A DNA stretch of 64,000 nucleotides from Pseudomonas knackmussii B13 (GCF_000689415.1 NZ_HG322950.1:1116001-1180000), one strand, 5' to 3'. Numbered from the stretch's first letter, positions 26,677 to 35,826 are shown. Numbers and translations are program-made. The notes: generated by a model not told the origin, from the letters alone.

Positions 26677-27573
26677 ATGTCGCCGCTCCCGCATCCGCTC
26701 ATTGACCGCTTCCTCGACGCCCTCTGGCTGGAGAAGGGGCTTTCCGACAACACCCGCGCGGCCTACGGCAGCGACCTGGCGCTGTTCAACGGCTGGCTCG
26801 ACGAGCGCGGCGTGAAGCTGGAAGCGGCGGGACGCGACCTCATCCTCGACCACCTGGCCTGGCGCCTGGCCGAGGGCTACAAGGCGCGCTCCACCGCGCG
26901 CTTCTTGTCGGGCTTGCGCGGCTTCTACCGTTACTGCCTGCGCGAGGCGCTGATCGCCGAGGACCCGACCCTGCTGGTGGAGCTGCCGCAACTGGGCAAG
27001 CCGCTGCCCAAGTCGCTGTCGGAGGCGGATGTCGAGGCGCTGCTGGCGGCGCCGGAAACCGAGGACCCGCTCGGCCTGCGCGACCGCGCCATGCTCGAAG
27101 TGCTCTACGCCTGCGGGCTTCGGGTGAGCGAGTTGGTCGGGCTGACGCTCGAACAGTTGAACCTGCGCCAGGGCGTGGTGCGGGTGCTCGGCAAGGGCAG
27201 CAAGGAGCGCCTGGTGCCGCTGGGCGAGGAGGCGATCCTGTGGATCGAGCGCTACATGCGCAACGCTCGCGGGGACCTGCTCGGTGGAAGGCCGAGCGAC
27301 GTGCTTTTCCCCAGCCTGCGTGGCGAACAGATGACCCGGCAGACCTTCTGGCACCGCATCAAGCACCACGCCAAGGTCGCCGGGATCGGCAAGTCGCTGT
27401 CGCCACACACCCTGCGCCACGCCTTCGCCACGCACCTGCTCAACCACGGCGCAGACCTGCGCGTGGTGCAGATGCTGCTCGGCCACAGCGACCTGTCGAC
27501 CACGCAGATCTACACCCACATCGCCCGTGCGCGTCTGCAAGAGCTGCACGCGCAGCACCATCCGCGGGGGTAG
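26677..27573 (+). CDS. xerD: Site-specific tyrosine recombinase XerD
   Basis: 298 aa. With XerC it resolves chromosome dimers at dif. The N-terminal SAM-like core-binding domain (LEKGLSDNTRAAYGSDL) is followed by the catalytic domain with Arg in YACGLRVSELVGL, Lys in GKGSKERLVPLG, His-x-x-Arg in SPHTLRHAFATHLLNHG, His in LLGHSDLSTTQIYTHI and the nucleophile Tyr in the same segment. All catalytic residues are intact. It is followed after about 200 nt by dsbC, the usual order in Pseudomonas. Confidence 0.96.
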   Translation: MSPLPHPLIDRFLDALWLEKGLSDNTRAAYGSDLALFNGWLDERGVKLEAAGRDLILDHLAWRLAEGYKARSTARFLSGLRGFYRYCLREALIAEDPTLLVELPQLGKPLPKSLSEADVEALLAAPETEDPLGLRDRAMLEVLYACGLRVSELVGLTLEQLNLRQGVVRVLGKGSKERLVPLGEEAILWIERYMRNARGDLLGGRPSDVLFPSLRGEQMTRQTFWHRIKHHAKVAGIGKSLSPHTLRHAFATHLLNHGADLRVVQMLLGHSDLSTTQIYTHIARARLQELHAQHHPRG

Positions 27574-27583
27574 GCCTTTACCG

Positions 27584-27654
27584 GGTCCCCGCGTTCGCGG
27601 GGAAGACGATTAAAGCGTTCTATCCCGCCGTCGTCCCTGCGAACGCGGGGATCC
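27584..27654. repeat. Inverted pair of CCCGCGTTCGCGGGG repeats
   Basis: GGTCCCCGCGTTCGCGGGGA begins the element. Its inverse (cgtcgtccctgcgaacgcgg) ends it, 20 nt further on. Each half is itself a strong palindrome. Other copies lie at 38035-38060 and 63846-63918. Located between xerD and dsbC. Confidence 0.8.
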
Positions 27655-27779
27655 AGAAGCAGGCGCAAACCTTCTCCCAATCGACCAACGGTCCGTCCGG
27701 AAGCCTCGTGCTACAAGCTCGCGGTTCGGCCGGGTGCCACGCTGTGGTAGTCTTCGGGGTTCATCCACAGGAGTTTTCC

Positions 27780-28508
27780 ATGCGTCTGTCCCGTATCCTG
27801 GCTGTCGCGGCACTGGGCCTCGCCAGCACCCTCGTACTGGCCGCCGAACCTGACCAGACGATCCGCAAGACCCTGCAATCGCTGCAGCCGGACCTGCCCA
27901 TCGAAAGCATCAGCGCCAGCCCCATCCAGGGTCTTTCCGAAGTCCACCTGAAAGGCGGCCGCGTGCTCTACGCCAGCACCGACGGCCAGTTCGTCGTGCA
28001 AGGCAACATCTATCAGGTGAAGGACGGCGCAGCCACCAACCTCACCGAAGTCGCCGAAGCATCGGGCGTGGCCAAGACCATCAACGCCATCCCGGCCAGC
28101 GAGATGGTGGTGTTCCCGGCCCAGGGCCAGGCCAAGGCGCACATCACCGTGTTCACCGACACCACCTGCCCGTACTGCCAGAAACTGCACGCCGAAGTGC
28201 CGGAGCTGCAGAAGCGCGGCATCGAAGTGCGCTACCTGGCCTTCCCGCGCCAGGGGCCGAAGTCGGCCGGCGACCAGCAGCTGCAGGCGGTGTGGTGTTC
28301 GAAAGACCGCCAGGCGGCCATGACCGACATGTTCCACGGCAAGGAAATCAAGGCCGCGCAGTGCGCCAACCCGGTCGACAAGCAGTTCGAACTGGGCCAG
28401 ATGGTCGGCGTGCAGGGCACCCCGGCGATCATCCTCGCCAACGGCCAGATGCTGCCGGGCTACCAGCCGGCCGGCGAACTCGCCAAGCTGGTGCTGGACG
28501 CCAAGTAA
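27780..28508 (+). CDS. dsbC: Thiol:disulfide interchange protein DsbC
   Basis: 242 aa with a signal peptide (MRLSRILAVAALGLASTLVL...AA). Periplasmic disulfide isomerase. The N-terminal dimerisation domain (IRKTLQSLQPDLPIESISAS) is followed by a thioredoxin fold with redox motif CPYC in FTDTTCPYCQKLHAEV, a second Cys pair (WCSKDR...AAQCANP) and the cis-Pro loop VQGTPAIILANGQMLPGY. The start at 27780 is marked by the signal peptide. Confidence 0.96.
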   Translation: MRLSRILAVAALGLASTLVLAAEPDQTIRKTLQSLQPDLPIESISASPIQGLSEVHLKGGRVLYASTDGQFVVQGNIYQVKDGAATNLTEVAEASGVAKTINAIPASEMVVFPAQGQAKAHITVFTDTTCPYCQKLHAEVPELQKRGIEVRYLAFPRQGPKSAGDQQLQAVWCSKDRQAAMTDMFHGKEIKAAQCANPVDKQFELGQMVGVQGTPAIILANGQMLPGYQPAGELAKLVLDAK

Positions 28509-28538
28509 TCCGGGCTTTGCGCTCGATTTGACTAATAG

Positions 28539-28567
28539 GGAACCGCTTCGTAATGTGCGGTTCCTTT
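28539..28567 (+). terminator. Terminator of dsbC
   Basis: Stem ggaaccgc / gcggttcc with a 10-nt loop, followed by ttt, 30 nt after dsbC. Confidence 0.65.
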
Positions 28568-28574
28568 AACCAAG

Positions 28575-28596
28575 AGGCCGGGCAGTCGCCCGGCCT
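28575..28596 (+). terminator. Second hairpin downstream of dsbC
   Basis: Stem aggccgggc / gcccggcct with loop agtc, 8 nt after the first dsbC terminator, giving a tandem arrangement ahead of hom. Confidence 0.6.
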
Positions 28597-28693
28597 TCGT
28601 TCGGCACTCCCCGACTCCGGCTCGCGCGCTTCATCGTGCGGGCCTGTTGCATTCGGGGAGCGCTCCGATGCCGCGATGATGGGGAGTTTCAGC

Positions 28694-29998
28694 GTGAAAC
28701 CGGTGAAAGTGGGAATCTGTGGGTTGGGGACCGTCGGTGGCGGTACCTTCAATGTGCTCAAACGCAACGCCGAGGAGATTGCCCGCCGCGCCGGGCGCGG
28801 TATCGAGGTTGCGCAGATTGCCGCCCGTCGCCCCAATCCGAAGTGTGAAACCGGCAGCACCCCCATCACTGCCGACATCTTCGACGTGGCGAACAACCCG
28901 GAAATCGACGTGGTCATCGAGCTGATCGGTGGCTACACCCTGGCCCACGAGCTGGTGCTCAAGGCCATCGAGAACGGCAAGCACGTGGTCACCGCGAACA
29001 AGGCGCTGATCGCCGTGCACGGCAACGAGATCTTCGCCAAGGCCCGCGAGAAGGGCGTCATCGTCGCCTTCGAAGCCGCCGTGGCCGGTGGCATCCCGGT
29101 GATCAAGGCAATCCGCGAGGGCCTGGCTGCCAACCGCATCAACTGGCTGGCCGGCATCATCAACGGCACCGGCAACTTCATCCTCACCGAGATGCGTGAG
29201 AAAGGCCGCGCCTTCGCCGACGTGCTGAAGGAAGCCCAGGCCCTGGGCTACGCCGAAGCCGATCCGACCTTCGACGTCGAAGGCATCGATGCCGCGCACA
29301 AACTGACCATCCTGGCGTCCATCGCCTTCGGCATCCCGCTGCAGTTCGACAAGGCCTACACCGAAGGCATCACCCAGCTGACCACCGCCGACGTCAACTA
29401 CGCCGAAGCGCTGGGCTACCGCATCAAGCACCTGGGCGTCGCGCGTCGCACCGACAAGGGCATCGAACTGCGCGTACACCCGACCCTGATCCCGGCCGAC
29501 CGCCTGATCGCCAACGTGAACGGCGTGATGAACGCCGTCATGGTCAACGGCGATGCCGCTGGTTCGACGCTGTTCTACGGCGCCGGCGCCGGCATGGAGC
29601 CCACCGCTTCCTCGGTGGTCGCCGACCTGGTGGACGTGGTTCGCGCCATGACCGCCGACCCGGAGAACCGCGTGCCGCACCTGGCCTTCCAGCCGGACTC
29701 GCTCTCCGACCACCCGATCCTGCCGATCGAAGCCTGCGAAAGCGCCTACTACCTGCGCATCCAGGCCAAGGACCACCCGGGCGTACTGGCCCAGGTGGCG
29801 ACCATCCTTTCCGAGCGCGGCATCAACATCGAATCGATCATGCAGATGGAAGTCGAAGAGCATGACGGTCTGGTGCCGATGATCCTGGTTACCCACCGCG
29901 TGCTCGAGTCCCGCATCATCGAAGCCATCACCGCGATGGAAGCGCTGGATGACGTGGTCGGCAATGTCGTACGCATCCGCGTCGAACAACTGAACTGA
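28694..29998 (+). CDS. hom: Homoserine dehydrogenase
   Basis: 434 aa. It reduces aspartate semialdehyde to homoserine for threonine and methionine. Start: GTG 28694 with GGGGAG upstream, giving MKPVKVGICGLGTVGGGTFN, the family N-terminus with its NAD(P)-binding glycines. Catalytic-domain segments: ANKALIAVHGNEIF, GIINGTGNFILTEM, EADPTFDVEGIDAAHKLTIL. The C-terminal ACT domain (YYLRIQAKDHPGVLAQVATI) suggests feedback control by threonine. It is followed by thrC after 53 nt. Confidence 0.97.
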   Translation: MKPVKVGICGLGTVGGGTFNVLKRNAEEIARRAGRGIEVAQIAARRPNPKCETGSTPITADIFDVANNPEIDVVIELIGGYTLAHELVLKAIENGKHVVTANKALIAVHGNEIFAKAREKGVIVAFEAAVAGGIPVIKAIREGLAANRINWLAGIINGTGNFILTEMREKGRAFADVLKEAQALGYAEADPTFDVEGIDAAHKLTILASIAFGIPLQFDKAYTEGITQLTTADVNYAEALGYRIKHLGVARRTDKGIELRVHPTLIPADRLIANVNGVMNAVMVNGDAAGSTLFYGAGAGMEPTASSVVADLVDVVRAMTADPENRVPHLAFQPDSLSDHPILPIEACESAYYLRIQAKDHPGVLAQVATILSERGINIESIMQMEVEEHDGLVPMILVTHRVLESRIIEAITAMEALDDVVGNVVRIRVEQLN

Positions 29999-30051
29999 AT
30001 CGAACGCGGCGCTGCCTGCGGGCGGCGCCGCCAACCCGAAGGTTTCACACC

Positions 30052-31461
30052 ATGCGTTACATCAGTACCCGCGGCCAGGCCCCCGCGCTGAACTTCGAAG
30101 ACGTGCTGCTGGCGGGCCTCGCCAGCGACGGCGGCCTCTACGTGCCGGAAAACCTGCCGCGCTTCACCGTCGAGGAGATCGCCTCCTGGGCCGGCCTGCC
30201 GTACCACGAGCTGGCCTTCCGCGTGATGCGCCCGTTCGTTGCCGGCAGCATCGCCGACGCCGACTTCAAGAAGATCCTCGAGGAAACCTACGGCGTCTTC
30301 GCGCATAACGCCGTGGCGCCGCTGCGCCAGCTGAACGGCAACGAGTGGGTGCTGGAGCTGTTCCACGGTCCGACCCTGGCCTTCAAGGACTTCGCCCTGC
30401 AGCTGCTCGGCCGCCTGCTCGACCACGTGCTGTCCAAGCGCGGCGAGCGCGTGGTGATCATGGGCGCCACCTCCGGCGACACCGGCTCGGCGGCCATCGA
30501 AGGCTGCAAGGCCTGCGAGAACGTCGACATCTTCATCATGCACCCGCACAACCGTGTGTCCGAGGTGCAGCGCCGGCAGATGACCACCATCCTCGGCGAA
30601 AACATCCACAACATCGCCATCGAAGGCAACTTCGACGACTGCCAGGAGATGGTCAAGGCCAGCTTCGCCGACCAGGACTTCCTGAAAGGCACCCGTCTGG
30701 TGGCGGTCAACTCGATCAACTGGGCGCGGATCATGGCCCAGATCGTCTACTACTTCCACGCCGCCATCCAGCTGGGCGCGCCGGCCCGTTCCGTGGCCTT
30801 CTCGGTGCCCACTGGCAACTTCGGCGATATCTTCGCCGGCTACCTGGCGCGCAACATGGGCCTGCCGGTCAGCCAGCTGATCGTCGCGACCAACCGCAAC
30901 GACATCCTGCACCGCTTCATGTCCGGCAACCGCTACGACAAGGACACCCTGCACGCGTCGCTGTCGCCGTCGATGGACATCATGGTGTCGTCCAACTTCG
31001 AGCGCCTGCTGTTCGACCTGCACGGCCGCGACGGCAAGGCGATCGCCGAGCTGATGGACACCTTCAAGGCCACCGGCAAGCTGTCCGTCGAGGACGACCG
31101 CTGGACCGAAGCCCGTCGCCTGTTCGACTCCCTGGCGGTGAACGACGAGCAGACCTGCGAAACCATCGCCGAGGTCTACGCCGAGTGTGGCGAACTGCTC
31201 GACCCGCACACTGCCATCGGTGTGCGCGCCGCGCGTGAATGCCGTCGCAGCCTGGCCATCCCGATGGTCACCCTGGGTACCGCGCATCCGGTCAAGTTCC
31301 CGGAAGCCGTGGAAAAGGCTGGCATCGAAGCCGTTCCGGCGCTGCCGGCGCACCTGGCCGACCTGTTCCAGCGCGAAGAGCGTTGCACCGTGCTGCCGAA
31401 CGAACTGGCCAAGGTCCAGGCCTTCGTCAGCGCCCACGGCAATCGCGGCAAACCGCTCTAA
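30052..31461 (+). CDS. thrC: Threonine synthase
   Basis: 469 aa. PLP enzyme converting O-phosphohomoserine to threonine. The N-terminus MRYISTRGQAPALNFEDVLL and the PLP lysine Lys112 in HGPTLAFKDFALQLLG identify the long proteobacterial form. ATSGDTGSAAIEG is the phosphate/PLP-binding loop and SVPTGNFGDIFAGYLARNMG is also conserved. In an operon with hom; a terminator follows. Confidence 0.97.
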   Translation: MRYISTRGQAPALNFEDVLLAGLASDGGLYVPENLPRFTVEEIASWAGLPYHELAFRVMRPFVAGSIADADFKKILEETYGVFAHNAVAPLRQLNGNEWVLELFHGPTLAFKDFALQLLGRLLDHVLSKRGERVVIMGATSGDTGSAAIEGCKACENVDIFIMHPHNRVSEVQRRQMTTILGENIHNIAIEGNFDDCQEMVKASFADQDFLKGTRLVAVNSINWARIMAQIVYYFHAAIQLGAPARSVAFSVPTGNFGDIFAGYLARNMGLPVSQLIVATNRNDILHRFMSGNRYDKDTLHASLSPSMDIMVSSNFERLLFDLHGRDGKAIAELMDTFKATGKLSVEDDRWTEARRLFDSLAVNDEQTCETIAEVYAECGELLDPHTAIGVRAARECRRSLAIPMVTLGTAHPVKFPEAVEKAGIEAVPALPAHLADLFQREERCTVLPNELAKVQAFVSAHGNRGKPL

Positions 31462-31477
31462 GCCGTAGCTATGAAGA

Positions 31478-31502
31478 AGCCCGCCCAATGGCGGGCTTTT
31501 TC
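31478..31502 (+). terminator. Terminator of hom-thrC
   Basis: Stem agcccgcc / ggcgggct with loop caat and a five-T run, 16 nt after thrC. Confidence 0.9.
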
Positions 31503-31596
31503 GTTTCCAGGCAGCAAGTTGTTGAGGAAGTTGAACTTTCCTAACGCAATGGTGGTCATTTCCCCTGTGCCTTTGCCGTTCTGACAGGAGAAACCC

Positions 31597-31875
31597 ATGG
31601 ATCGACTGAACGCGCTGCTTGCAGCCCTTTTCAGCCAATACGCCCGGGAACTCGGGCCGGCCCGACCCGATGGCGGCCGGGTGTTGAGCCTGAGCAACGA
31701 TGCCGGCGAGGTCGTTCTGCGACGCGTCCTGACCGGTGAACAACTGGCCAACGACGACCGCTGCCAGGAAGCCCTGGAAACCATCGCCCGCGACATGGCA
31801 GTGCAGGAAGGACGCATCTGCGAGGATGTCATCCAAGCCTTCCGCCTGCGCGCGGCCCAGGTGCTCAGCTACTGA
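31597..31875 (+). CDS. DUF3509-like small protein
   Basis: 92 aa, with ACAGGAGAAA before the ATG. Residues 27-60 (GRVLSLSNDAGEVVLRRVL, GEQLANDDRCQEAL) resemble the short DUF3509 family that I associate with Pseudomonas; the rest is helical. No catalytic motif, signal peptide or membrane segment is visible. It is expressed between two terminators as a monocistron. Function unknown. Confidence 0.6.
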   Translation: MDRLNALLAALFSQYARELGPARPDGGRVLSLSNDAGEVVLRRVLTGEQLANDDRCQEALETIARDMAVQEGRICEDVIQAFRLRAAQVLSY

Positions 31876-31890
31876 GGCTCCCAGCAGCAC

Positions 31891-31928
31891 AAACGAAAAC
31901 GCCGCCCCACTGGGCGGCGTTTTCGTTT
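31891..31928. terminator. Bidirectional terminator, perfect 17-bp stem
   Basis: aaacgaaaacgccgccc and its exact complement flank a 4-nt loop. The A/T ends serve as U-tracts in both directions, separating the two convergent small genes. Confidence 0.9.
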
Positions 31929-31938
31929 GGCGCGTGAG

Positions 31939-32259
31939 CTACAGCCGGCCGCACTGCGCCAGGCGTGCACGAATGGCACCGGTGGTGCGACCGTGGGCGC
32001 GGGCGATGGCGGTAACGGCGTCGCCGGCGTCGTAGCGCTGCAATAGCGCCTGCTCTTCTTCCTCGTCCCACGGTTTGCCCGCCTGCACCGCTGCTGGCTT
32101 GTCCTTGTGCTTCTCCAGCAGGCGGATGGCGTGGAAGAGTGCGCGGATCACCTCCGGCGCCTGGCAGGCATCGCCGGTTGGCAGTGGCAGGCCGTTGCGC
32201 GGATCGGTGCCGTTGGCCAACTGGCGCAACAGGTCGAGGTTTTGCGAGTGGGTATCCAT
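31939..32259 (-). CDS. Small protein with C-terminal SANT/HTH-like motif
   Basis: 106 aa. The N-terminal half is helical (LLRQLANGTDPRNGLPLPTG). The C-terminal half (GKPWDEEEEQALLQRYDAGD, then VTAIARAHGRTTGAIRARLA) has the pattern of a Myb/SANT-like or GcrA-like helix-turn-helix. This suggests DNA binding, possibly a small regulator. The motif assignment is by eye. Bounded by a bidirectional terminator downstream and a REP-like element upstream. No function is claimed. Confidence 0.6.
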   Translation of the reverse strand: MDTHSQNLDLLRQLANGTDPRNGLPLPTGDACQAPEVIRALFHAIRLLEKHKDKPAAVQAGKPWDEEEEQALLQRYDAGDAVTAIARAHGRTTGAIRARLAQCGRL

Positions 32260-32354
32260 GGCGTTGTTCCTCGGCGAGGCGCCCGGGATGGGCGCCGTGA
32301 GGATCAGGTAGCGGGTTTTCCGAGCGGAGTCTGCCGGCCAGGTCGGCAGACCCT

Positions 32355-32448
32355 GTAGGAGCGGACCTTGTCCGCGAATTGCCCTGGCGCCGACTGCTCT
32401 TGTAGGAGCGGGCCTTGCCCGCGAATCGCGGACAAGGTCCGCTCCTAC
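32355..32448. repeat. REP-like cluster, three half-copies
   Basis: GTAGGAGCGGACCTTGTCCG, then GTAGGAGCGGGCCTTGCCCG, then the inverted form ending GGTCCGCTCCTAC. The last two form a long hairpin. It lies between the small HTH-like gene and the CoA transferase. Confidence 0.8.
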
Positions 32449-32463
32449 GAAGAGCCGGACTCG

Positions 32464-33663
32464 TCAGACCGCGCCGTCGCGGCGCAGCGCGGCGATCTGC
32501 GCAGCGTCGTAGCCCAGTTCGGCCAGTACTGCGTCGGTGTGTTCGCCCAGCTTCGGCCCGATCCATTCGGTGGAGCCCGGCGTCTCCGATAGCTTGGGCA
32601 CGATGCCGGGCATCTTGAACGGCTTGCCGTCGGGCAGCTTCGCCGAGAGGAACATCTCGCGGGCGAGGAATTGCGGGTCGGCGAACATGTCCTCGGCGGA
32701 GTAGATACGGCTGGCCGGCACCTCGGCGGCATTCAGCACCTTCAACACGTTCTCCAGCGACTCCGAGCGCGCCCAGCGGTCGATTACCCCGTAGAGCTCG
32801 TCGCGCCGCGAATCACGCCCGGCGTTGTCGGCCAGCTGCGGATCCTCGGCGAGGTCCTGGCGGCCGATGGCCTGCATGAAGCGGCGGAAGATGGCGTCGC
32901 CGTTGGCGGCGATCTGCACGTGCTTGCCGTCGGCCGTGGTGTGCACCGAGGAGGGCGTGATGCCGGGCATGATGTTGCCGGTGCGCTCGCGGATGAAGCC
33001 GAACACGTCGAACTCCGGGACCATCGACTCCATCATGGCGAACACCGCTTCGTAGAGCGCCACGTCCACCACCTGGCCCTGGCCGCCGTTGACCTCGCGA
33101 TGACGCAGCGCCATCAGCGCGCCTATCACGCCCCAGAGCGCGGCGATGGAGTCGCCGATGGAGATGCCGGTGCGCACCGGCGGGCGGTCCTCGAAACCGG
33201 TGATGTAGCGCAGGCCGCCCATGGACTCGCCGACCGCGCCGAAGCCCGGCTGGTCCTTGTAGGGGCCGCTCTGGCCGAAACCGGACAGGCGCACCATCAC
33301 CAGCTTCGGGTTCAGCGCGTGGAGCACGTCCCAGCCCAGGCCGAGCTTTTCCAGCACGCCGGGGCGGAAGTTCTCGATCAGGATGTCCGCCTCGGCCAGC
33401 AGTTTCTTCAGCACCTCGCGGCCGGATTCGTGCTTGAGGTTGAGGGTCAGCGAGCGCTTGTTGCGCGCCTGCACGAACCACCACAGCGAGGTGCCTTCGT
33501 AGAGCTTGCGCCACTTGCGCAACGGGTCGCCGCCGTCGGGCGATTCGATCTTGACGACTTCGGCGCCGAACTCCGCGCAAAGGCGCGAGGCGAAGGGGCC
33601 GGCGATCAGGGTGCCGAGCTCCACGACCTTGAGTCCGGCGAGTGGCTTCTGGATGGCGTTCAT
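32464..33663 (-). CDS. CaiB/BaiF-type (family III) CoA transferase
   Basis: 399 aa from ATG 33663 (MNAIQKPLAGLKVVELGTLI), or 403 aa from ATG 33675. Family III transferases move CoA between carboxylic acids. Conserved segments: GTLIAGPFASRLCAEFGAEV, ARNKRSLTLNLKHESG, SGFGQSGPYKDQPGFG. The probable catalytic Asp lies in RTGISIGDSIAALWGVIGAL. The acyl substrate cannot be deduced; no acyl-CoA dehydrogenase or ligase is next to it. The position between thrC and recJ is not, as far as I recall, shared with P. aeruginosa. Confidence 0.88.
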   Translation of the reverse strand: MNAIQKPLAGLKVVELGTLIAGPFASRLCAEFGAEVVKIESPDGGDPLRKWRKLYEGTSLWWFVQARNKRSLTLNLKHESGREVLKKLLAEADILIENFRPGVLEKLGLGWDVLHALNPKLVMVRLSGFGQSGPYKDQPGFGAVGESMGGLRYITGFEDRPPVRTGISIGDSIAALWGVIGALMALRHREVNGGQGQVVDVALYEAVFAMMESMVPEFDVFGFIRERTGNIMPGITPSSVHTTADGKHVQIAANGDAIFRRFMQAIGRQDLAEDPQLADNAGRDSRRDELYGVIDRWARSESLENVLKVLNAAEVPASRIYSAEDMFADPQFLAREMFLSAKLPDGKPFKMPGIVPKLSETPGSTEWIGPKLGEHTDAVLAELGYDAAQIAALRRDGAV

Positions 33664-33897
33664 CGGGATGTCCATTGGTCAGGCAGTGGCGCGACTCTAG
33701 CGCGAGCCAGGCGGGTCGGGTAGCCCGGCCGTTTGGCTGCAAAGGCATTTCCGCAACCCCGGTCTGGCGCGTAGAGTAAGAACATTCCTTCCGTATTTTC
33801 CGACCGTCCGGCCCGGTATCGCGTCCATGTCCGCTTTCGCTTCCGCCCTGCCTGCAGGCTGCCCGTCGCTCTCGTTGCGGCATGGGGAGGAGGGCGC

Positions 33898-35064
33898 ATG
33901 CAACTGAGCGTACCGACGCTGCTCCTCGCCGAGCTGTTCGTCCTCATCCTGGTCGGCGCGCTCATGCTGGTCGCCTGGCGTGGTGGCCGTCGCGAGCCGA
34001 CCCTGGGCTACCTCGGCGCGGTGCAGCTGATCGGCGCCCTGGCCACGCTGATCATCAGCCTGCGCGCCTTCGAGCTGGTAACCCCGGCGGTGGTGCTCGG
34101 CAATACGCTCATGATGCTGTCCTACGGGCTGCTCTGGACCGGCATGCGCCGCTTCGCCGGGCGCGAGGCGTCAGTGCTCGGCATCTGCGCCGGCGCCGGC
34201 CTCTGGCTGCTGGCCTGCCTCTGGCCGGGCTTCATGGCCTCGCTGCCGCTGCGGGTGAAGTTCTATTCGCTGCTGGCCGTCATCTACTGCCTGCTGGCGG
34301 CCAGCGAGCTGTGGCGCAGCCAGCGTGCTCTTGAAGTCACGCTGTGGCCATCGCTTGGCCTGCTGCTGTTCAACGCCTGCTTCTACTTCGTCCGGCTGCT
34401 GTTCGATCCGGGTTTGCCGAGCGAAGCGAGCACCGGTATTGAGGCCACCTTCTTCGCGGTGCTGGTGTTCGAGACCTTGCTGGTCAGCGTCGGCATGGCC
34501 TTTACCACCCTGACCATGGTTCGCGACCGCGCCGAGCTGAAGCTGCGCGTCGCCGCGCTGAGCGATCCGTTGACCGGCATTGGCAACCGCCGGGCCTTCA
34601 TGGAACAGGGCGAGCGCCTGTTGCGCCTGTGCGCCGAGCGCGAAGAGCCGGTGGCCCTGCTGGTTTGCGACCTGGACAACTTCAAGCGGCTCAACGACTC
34701 CTTCGGCCATCCCGCCGGCGACCGCGCGCTGCTCGAATTCAGCCGCATCACCGCCTCGCGCATGCGCCGCCAGGACGTGTTCGGCCGTATCGGCGGCGAG
34801 GAGTTCGCCTGCCTGCTGGCCGAGGCCGGCACAGAGGCCGCCTGTCAGGTGGCCGAGCGTATTCGCCGCGAGTTCGCCGAACTGCCGTTCATCGGCGAGG
34901 GGGTGCTCAGCGTGAGCATAGGCGTGGTCACCAGCGAGCATGGCGGCTACCGGCTTGCGCACCTGCTCGCATTGGCCGACCAGGCGCTCTACCGGGCCAA
35001 GGCCAAGGGCCGCAACCGCATCGAATTGTCGGCGCCCGGGCCGGAATCCGAGGGACGTGTCTGA
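33898..35064 (+). CDS. Membrane-bound diguanylate cyclase (GGDEF)
   Basis: 388 aa, with a very strong ribosome site (GGGGAGGAGGG). The N-terminal half has about six to seven membrane helices and no recognisable periplasmic domain. The C-terminal GGDEF domain begins at DPLTGIGNRRAFMEQ (about residue 221), with DLDNFKRLNDSFGHPAGD and the active-site motif GGEEF at 299-303. An RxxD inhibitory site (RRQD) lies exactly five residues before it. It is therefore probably an active, product-inhibited c-di-GMP synthase. The signal is unknown. Confidence 0.88.
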   Translation: MQLSVPTLLLAELFVLILVGALMLVAWRGGRREPTLGYLGAVQLIGALATLIISLRAFELVTPAVVLGNTLMMLSYGLLWTGMRRFAGREASVLGICAGAGLWLLACLWPGFMASLPLRVKFYSLLAVIYCLLAASELWRSQRALEVTLWPSLGLLLFNACFYFVRLLFDPGLPSEASTGIEATFFAVLVFETLLVSVGMAFTTLTMVRDRAELKLRVAALSDPLTGIGNRRAFMEQGERLLRLCAEREEPVALLVCDLDNFKRLNDSFGHPAGDRALLEFSRITASRMRRQDVFGRIGGEEFACLLAEAGTEAACQVAERIRREFAELPFIGEGVLSVSIGVVTSEHGGYRLAHLLALADQALYRAKAKGRNRIELSAPGPESEGRV

Positions 35065-35131
35065 CGCGAGTTGGCAGCGATGTCAGCGCAATCGGAGTAG
35101 ACTTGCCGCCTTCGCATCGCCGGGATAGACC

Positions 35132-35671
35132 ATGGCCCTCTCCGCCACCCCCTACAAAGCCGACATCAGCCTCACCGACCTCGATCGCGGGGTCTACGAG
35201 ACGCTGCGCTTCACCGTCGCGCGCCACCCCTCGGAAACCGAGGAGCGCCTGGCCGTCCGCCTGCTGGGCTACGTGATCTGGTACAACGAGCGGCTGTCCT
35301 TCGGCCGTGGTCTGTCGGACGTGGAAGAACCGTCGCTGTGGGAAAAGAGCCTGGACGACCGCATCCTGCACTGGATCGAAGTCGGCCAGCCGGACAGCGA
35401 CCGCCTGGTCTGGTGCTCGCGCCGCTGCGAGAAGCTCTCGCTGCTGGCCTACGGCAACCTGCGCGTGTGGACCACCAAGGTCCTCGATGGCGTGCGCCAC
35501 CTGAAGAACCTCAACGTCGCCGCCGTGCCCCAGGAGCCGCTGGAGGCCCTGGCCAAGGACCTGCCGCGCTCGATCAACTGGACCGTGATGATCAGCGAGG
35601 GGACGATCTTCGTCACCGACGAGAACGGCCAGCATGAATTGCAGCTGGAATGGCTGATGGGCGAGCGCTGA
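35132..35671 (+). CDS. YaeQ family protein
   Basis: 179 aa. MALSATPYKADISLTDLDRG, LRFTVARHPSETEERLAVRL and DLPRSINWTVMISEGTIFVT are typical of YaeQ, a soluble protein with a restriction-endonuclease-like (PD-(D/E)xK) fold. E. coli and Salmonella YaeQ were linked to suppression of RfaH loss, but a nuclease activity is not established. It stands alone between the GGDEF gene and recJ. Confidence 0.88.
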   Translation: MALSATPYKADISLTDLDRGVYETLRFTVARHPSETEERLAVRLLGYVIWYNERLSFGRGLSDVEEPSLWEKSLDDRILHWIEVGQPDSDRLVWCSRRCEKLSLLAYGNLRVWTTKVLDGVRHLKNLNVAAVPQEPLEALAKDLPRSINWTVMISEGTIFVTDENGQHELQLEWLMGER

Positions 35672-35727
35672 TTCGCGCTGGCTGCGCGTCGGCCCGGCTG
35701 CGTTGAGAACAGGCCCGGGCTTGCTCA

Positions 35728-35741
35728 TTTACAGCTGTAAA
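35728..35741. promoter_or_regulatory. Perfect 14-bp palindrome upstream of recJ
   Basis: TTTACAGCTGTAAA is fully self-complementary and lies 86 bp before the recJ start. It looks like a dimeric repressor site. I do not recognise the regulator, and it does not match the LexA consensus. Confidence 0.4.
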
Positions 35742-35826
35742 CTCCGCGCCCATGCCTGTTCTCGCCTTGCCGTGCTCTAGCTCGCAAGGCGCGAAGACTG
35801 GTCAAAAAGAATCGATTGGACCCCCG

